Assembly: GCA_027018875.1 (NCBI GenBank)
Contig: JALUYA010000032.1
Coordinates: 115,743-179,742 of the forward strand
Direction of reading: 5' to 3'
From: Gammaproteobacteria bacterium
GTDB taxonomy: Bacteria; Pseudomonadota; Gammaproteobacteria; JAKDMP01
Length of the DNA: 64,000 nucleotides
Shown: positions 61,301 to 64,000 of the stretch, in pieces
Layout of the letters: each line of letters begins with the position of its first letter
Position numbering within the stretch: position 1 is the first letter of the stretch
Made by a program: the position numbers and the translations under genes
Notes under the pieces: model-generated
Database searches by the model: none
What the model saw: only the letters and a program-made list of their open reading frames with translations
Told to the model about the DNA's origin: nothing

Positions 61301-63184
61301 ATGCCGGGCCTACGGCAGCGACTCTGGATATCGCCAGGGCGATTGGCTAGGGGGGTGGAAATCGCTTCGCTGGCGCTCACAGTCGGTGGCCTTGCGATGC
61401 GGGCCGGTGCCTCTCCTTCCACGGTGGCTTTACCGGCTGCCGGTACGGGGACACCGGGCGCGATGGCCGCGATACAGGCCACCCGCCGCGCCGGGGCCCA
61501 GGTATTGCGCCTGGCGGGCGCCGGGGCACCCGAACTGGCGCTTGGCATTATTGACCAATCCCAGCCTGCGTACACACGGGCTCCTCAAGTGTGGTCGATC
61601 TGGGAACGGACCCGGTTCCAAGTGCTTTCCGCCGCGGGTGACAGGCAGCGGTTGTTTGTCCGGCTAAATGCCTTGCCGCTATCCGCTCCCGCCTCCTTGA
61701 GGACCTCGGCCCTGCTTCTGGGCGCACAGGCGGCGCTGAGCGGGCGGGTGCCGGCCCGGGCTCGGCATTATCTGCGGCAGTTGATCTGGCGCGGTAAGCC
61801 GGCGCCGGAACAATTGTTCGAGTATCGGCGCTTGGTCATCCGCAGCTACGTGGTGGGTGGGGACTTTGCCGATGCCGCTCGGGCGCTTACTTACCTGCAC
61901 CGCTCGGGACAGAGGAAAGACTGGCGCCTGCATTTGTTGGCGGCTGAAATCGCCCTGCAACGGGGGCGTCCCCAGGCTGCCATCCGCCACTTGTCCGGTA
62001 TCAAGCAACCTGCGGCCCGGGCGGCGATGCTGCTGGCAGAACTGCAGGCCGGAGTGCATCCGCCAGACAAGGTTTGGAACATGGCAACCCGGGCCGCACA
62101 CGCTGCAGAGCAACGCCACCACCGGCGCCTGGCCGGGAGGCTAGAATGGGTGGCGGCTCAGGCAGCTCAGCGGACGGGAAACAAGGAAGACCGGATTCGT
62201 GCCCTATTCAATGCCCTGCGGCTCGATCCCGGCGATGTCGAGCCGTTTCGGACAAGTGCCAATAGCCTCTGGGCGGTTCTAACCGAGGTCGGACTTATGC
62301 TGGGCAATGCGGAGCAGCTCCTGATTGGAGATGCGGGACCCTGGCTAAATGCGGCGCAGGCGCAGCAGCGGCATAAGCACCCGCTGCTGGCCTTGGCCAT
62401 ACTGGCCGCCACGGGGTTGAACGGTCCCGATGCCCCGGGACGGGCCAAGGCCCTCGCGGCCTTTGCCCGGGAGTTGTCGCGCCAACCACATGGCGGAACA
62501 TTGCTGCTGGCGTTATTTGCGGACCGGAAACGATTTCCCGAGCCCCGGAAATTGCCGGGAACGGTTCGCTACCGCCTGTTGGCCCCGGCGCTTGCAGCCG
62601 GGCGGATCGGGTTTGCTTCACGTCTGCTTGCCGGACTGAAACGCCCCCCCCAGGGGGTTGATCCCGGAGCCTGGCAGCTGGAGCGCGCCCGCCTGTTTCT
62701 TCTCGGTGGCGACATCCGCCGGGGAACGGCGGTGCTGAAACGGCTGGTTGCGGGACACCCGTCGGTGGCTCCGGCCAAGGTATTACCGGTTATCCTCGAA
62801 CTGGAGACCCTAAACCATAACGAGCAGGCACTGCAGCTTCTACTCGGGCTAATAGCCCACCGCCCAACGCCGCAGGTCACGCGGCGCATCCTTTACTGGA
62901 TGGGTCATGCCTATACCGGCCTGGGCGTACCGTTATTGGCCGCGCGCGCCTACCTCGAGTCGGCTACTTTCACCAGCCCCTATGCCATGGATCAATGGGC
63001 CAAAACGGCGCGTTATGCGGCGGCCGATGCGCTAACCGAGGCGGGCCTTTACGCGGATGCCCGCAGGCTGTACCAGGGGCTTTTCAATGCGACTTCCGAG
63101 CCCACCGAACAGGCACTGCTCAAACAGAAGTTGGCGGCCATCCGGACGCTGGCCGGCCACAGGGCGGAACATGGATCAAACTAG
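61301..63184 (+). CDS. Exported helical-repeat (TPR-like) protein
   Basis: A 627-residue protein with a hydrophobic N-terminal segment (VEIASLALTVGGLAMRAGA) that is probably a signal peptide, followed by repeated alpha-helical pairs with the spacing of TPR or Sel1-like units (for example RLHLLAAEIALQRGRPQAAIRHL and HAYTGLGVPLLAARAYLESA). No enzyme motif. It is likely periplasmic or envelope-bound, acting as a scaffold. TTG 61298 directly before the ATG is a less likely start. It overlaps the next gene by 14 bases. Confidence 0.75.
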   Translation: MPGLRQRLWISPGRLARGVEIASLALTVGGLAMRAGASPSTVALPAAGTGTPGAMAAIQATRRAGAQVLRLAGAGAPELALGIIDQSQPAYTRAPQVWSIWERTRFQVLSAAGDRQRLFVRLNALPLSAPASLRTSALLLGAQAALSGRVPARARHYLRQLIWRGKPAPEQLFEYRRLVIRSYVVGGDFADAARALTYLHRSGQRKDWRLHLLAAEIALQRGRPQAAIRHLSGIKQPAARAAMLLAELQAGVHPPDKVWNMATRAAHAAEQRHHRRLAGRLEWVAAQAAQRTGNKEDRIRALFNALRLDPGDVEPFRTSANSLWAVLTEVGLMLGNAEQLLIGDAGPWLNAAQAQQRHKHPLLALAILAATGLNGPDAPGRAKALAAFARELSRQPHGGTLLLALFADRKRFPEPRKLPGTVRYRLLAPALAAGRIGFASRLLAGLKRPPQGVDPGAWQLERARLFLLGGDIRRGTAVLKRLVAGHPSVAPAKVLPVILELETLNHNEQALQLLLGLIAHRPTPQVTRRILYWMGHAYTGLGVPLLAARAYLESATFTSPYAMDQWAKTARYAAADALTEAGLYADARRLYQGLFNATSEPTEQALLKQKLAAIRTLAGHRAEHGSN

Positions 63185-63635
63185 CAGCTGCACAATCGAC
63201 ACTCCACTGGGGCGCGTCGAATTGCGCCTCGCGGCGGGTGCGGTTACCAACCTGCGGCTTGTCGCTTGCTCCCGGATGCCGGCCCCGCCTCGGGATGGCG
63301 CGGCACGGCGGGCAACCGCTAGCCTGAGGGCGTATTTTTGCGGCCACGGAGACTTGTCCGCGATGGCGGTGGCACCGCGGGGGACGCCTTTTCAGCAGCG
63401 GGTCTGGGCGGCATTGAGGCGGATTCCCCACGGGCAGACGCGCGGCTATGGCGAACTGGCACGGGAACTCGATACATCGGCACGCGCAATCGGGGGAGCC
63501 TGCGCCGCTAATCCTGTACCGCTGTTCATCCCCTGTCACCGGGTTGTTGCCGTCCGGGGGCTTGGCGGTTTCAGCCTGGGAAAAGGACTCGAAGTCAAAC
63601 GCTGGCTGCTTGAGCATGAAGGGCTCGGCCCATGA
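63171..63635 (+). CDS. ogt: Methylated-DNA-[protein]-cysteine S-methyltransferase
   Basis: Removes alkyl groups from O6-alkylguanine by suicidal transfer. About 154 residues; the acceptor Cys is in LFIPCHRVVAVRG, preceded by FQQRVWAALRRIPHGQTRGYGELA, the DNA-binding helix region, and followed by GGFSLGKGLEVKRWLLEHE. The N-terminal domain is short, as in Ogt rather than the long Ada type. ATG 63171 is the start; the earlier part of the frame is a shadow of the preceding gene. Confidence 0.9.
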   Translation: MDQTSSCTIDTPLGRVELRLAAGAVTNLRLVACSRMPAPPRDGAARRATASLRAYFCGHGDLSAMAVAPRGTPFQQRVWAALRRIPHGQTRGYGELARELDTSARAIGGACAANPVPLFIPCHRVVAVRGLGGFSLGKGLEVKRWLLEHEGLGP

Positions 63636-63892
63636 TCCCGCCCGACTGGTCTTTGCTGGATGCGGCTAGCAAGCGCCTGGCCGCGGAGTTTGACTTCCTG
63701 CCTCCGTTCGCCACCTCGCTGAATCCGGAGGCCGTTGCCCGGATCTTGGACGAGGTTGCCGAACGGCTCGGTGACAATTATCCCTATCACCACCCCCTCT
63801 ATGCCGGTCAGATGCTCAAACCGCCTCATCCCGTGGCGCGCTTGGCCTATGCCCTCGCGATGGAAATCAATCCCCCTGAATCCGTGATTTAA
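63632..63892 (+). pseudogene. Truncated PLP-dependent decarboxylase (N-terminal fragment)
   Basis: The 86 codons (DWSLLDAASKRLAAEF, NPEAVARILDEVAERLGDNY, HHPLYAGQMLKPPHPVARLA) match the start of pyridoxal-phosphate-dependent aspartate/glutamate-decarboxylase-like proteins. After YALAMEINP the family normally continues NNHALDGG, but here the frame reads PESVI and stops. No continuation was found in the remaining 108 bases. It overlaps the alkyltransferase stop by ATGA, so the gene once belonged to this operon. It is a fragment cut by a frameshift, deletion or insertion. Confidence 0.6.
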
Positions 63893-64000
63893 ATTTATCA
63901 AAACGACATCCCCGGCAAGCACTGCAATTTCATTGATCAGGAAATGGCTGAGCGCGAATGCGCAACGGCCTTGTGGAAAACAGGGTTTGTATTTTGATGA

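Noticed and set aside
1..64000. CRISPR array, prophage or toxin-antitoxin pair
   Set aside because: No regularly spaced direct repeats, phage structural genes or typical small toxin-antitoxin overlaps were seen.

Overview
The window is a piece of a GC-rich (roughly 60-65 %, judged by eye), gene-dense bacterial chromosome. The gene orders pcnB-folK-panB-panC and ffh/rpsP-rimM-trmD-rplS, an AceK, a DsbG, the CydDC/CydAB oxidase set and an EpsE/F/G/L exopolysaccharide locus point to a proteobacterium, most likely a gammaproteobacterium. Large secreted M13 and S10 peptidases plus a cyclopropane fatty acid synthase would suit a stress-tolerant, perhaps acid-living organism, but that is inference and I cannot name a genus. 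No phage, integron, CRISPR array or intact insertion sequence was seen.

Layout. 1-5.2 kb: the 3' part of nth, a decayed ISL3-type transposase and a structured non-coding stretch, a lone sulfotransferase, an orphan mercury-type MerR regulator, a Bax-inhibitor-1 membrane protein and a 5'-nucleotidase. 5.3-10.3 kb: M13 metallopeptidase, cfa, and a divergent S10 serine carboxypeptidase. 10.3-14.6 kb: a frameshifted small gene, then a minus-strand operon aguA-aguB (arginine-derived agmatine to putrescine) translationally coupled, apparently through a CTG start, to an Omp85-like outer membrane protein. 14.7-24.8 kb: a second minus-strand operon (SDR, gamma-glutamyltransferase, DUF3311-like, SSS symporter, class I glutamine amidotransferase), a HEAT-repeat protein, and a divergent fused 5-oxoprolinase; together these look like a gamma-glutamyl compound uptake and recycling module. 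24.9-31.4 kb: cydD-cydC-cydA-small membrane protein-cydB.

31.6-48.5 kb is the most distinctive region: a minus-strand, almost gapless exopolysaccharide operon, in order of transcription epsL, epsE, epsF, epsG, gmd, fcl, flippase, GT4, sulfotransferase, nucleotidyltransferase/thymidylate-kinase-like fusion, a 72-codon ORF, serine-acetyltransferase-like enzyme, O-antigen-polymerase-like protein, GT2, aminoglycoside-phosphotransferase-like kinase, and a secreted parallel beta-helix protein. Export and assembly genes come first, then GDP-L-fucose synthesis, then tailoring genes. A sulfotransferase beside a GDP-fucose pathway suggests a sulfated, possibly fucose-containing polymer.

48.7-64 kb is mostly housekeeping: surE, a ppk2 remnant, dsbG, aceK, tRNA-Glu(CTC), pcnB-folK-deoxynucleoside kinase-panB-panC, panD, ffh, rpsP-rimM-trmD-rplS, a periplasmic or envelope helical-repeat protein, an O6-alkylguanine-DNA alkyltransferase, and a truncated PLP-dependent decarboxylase gene at the end of the window.
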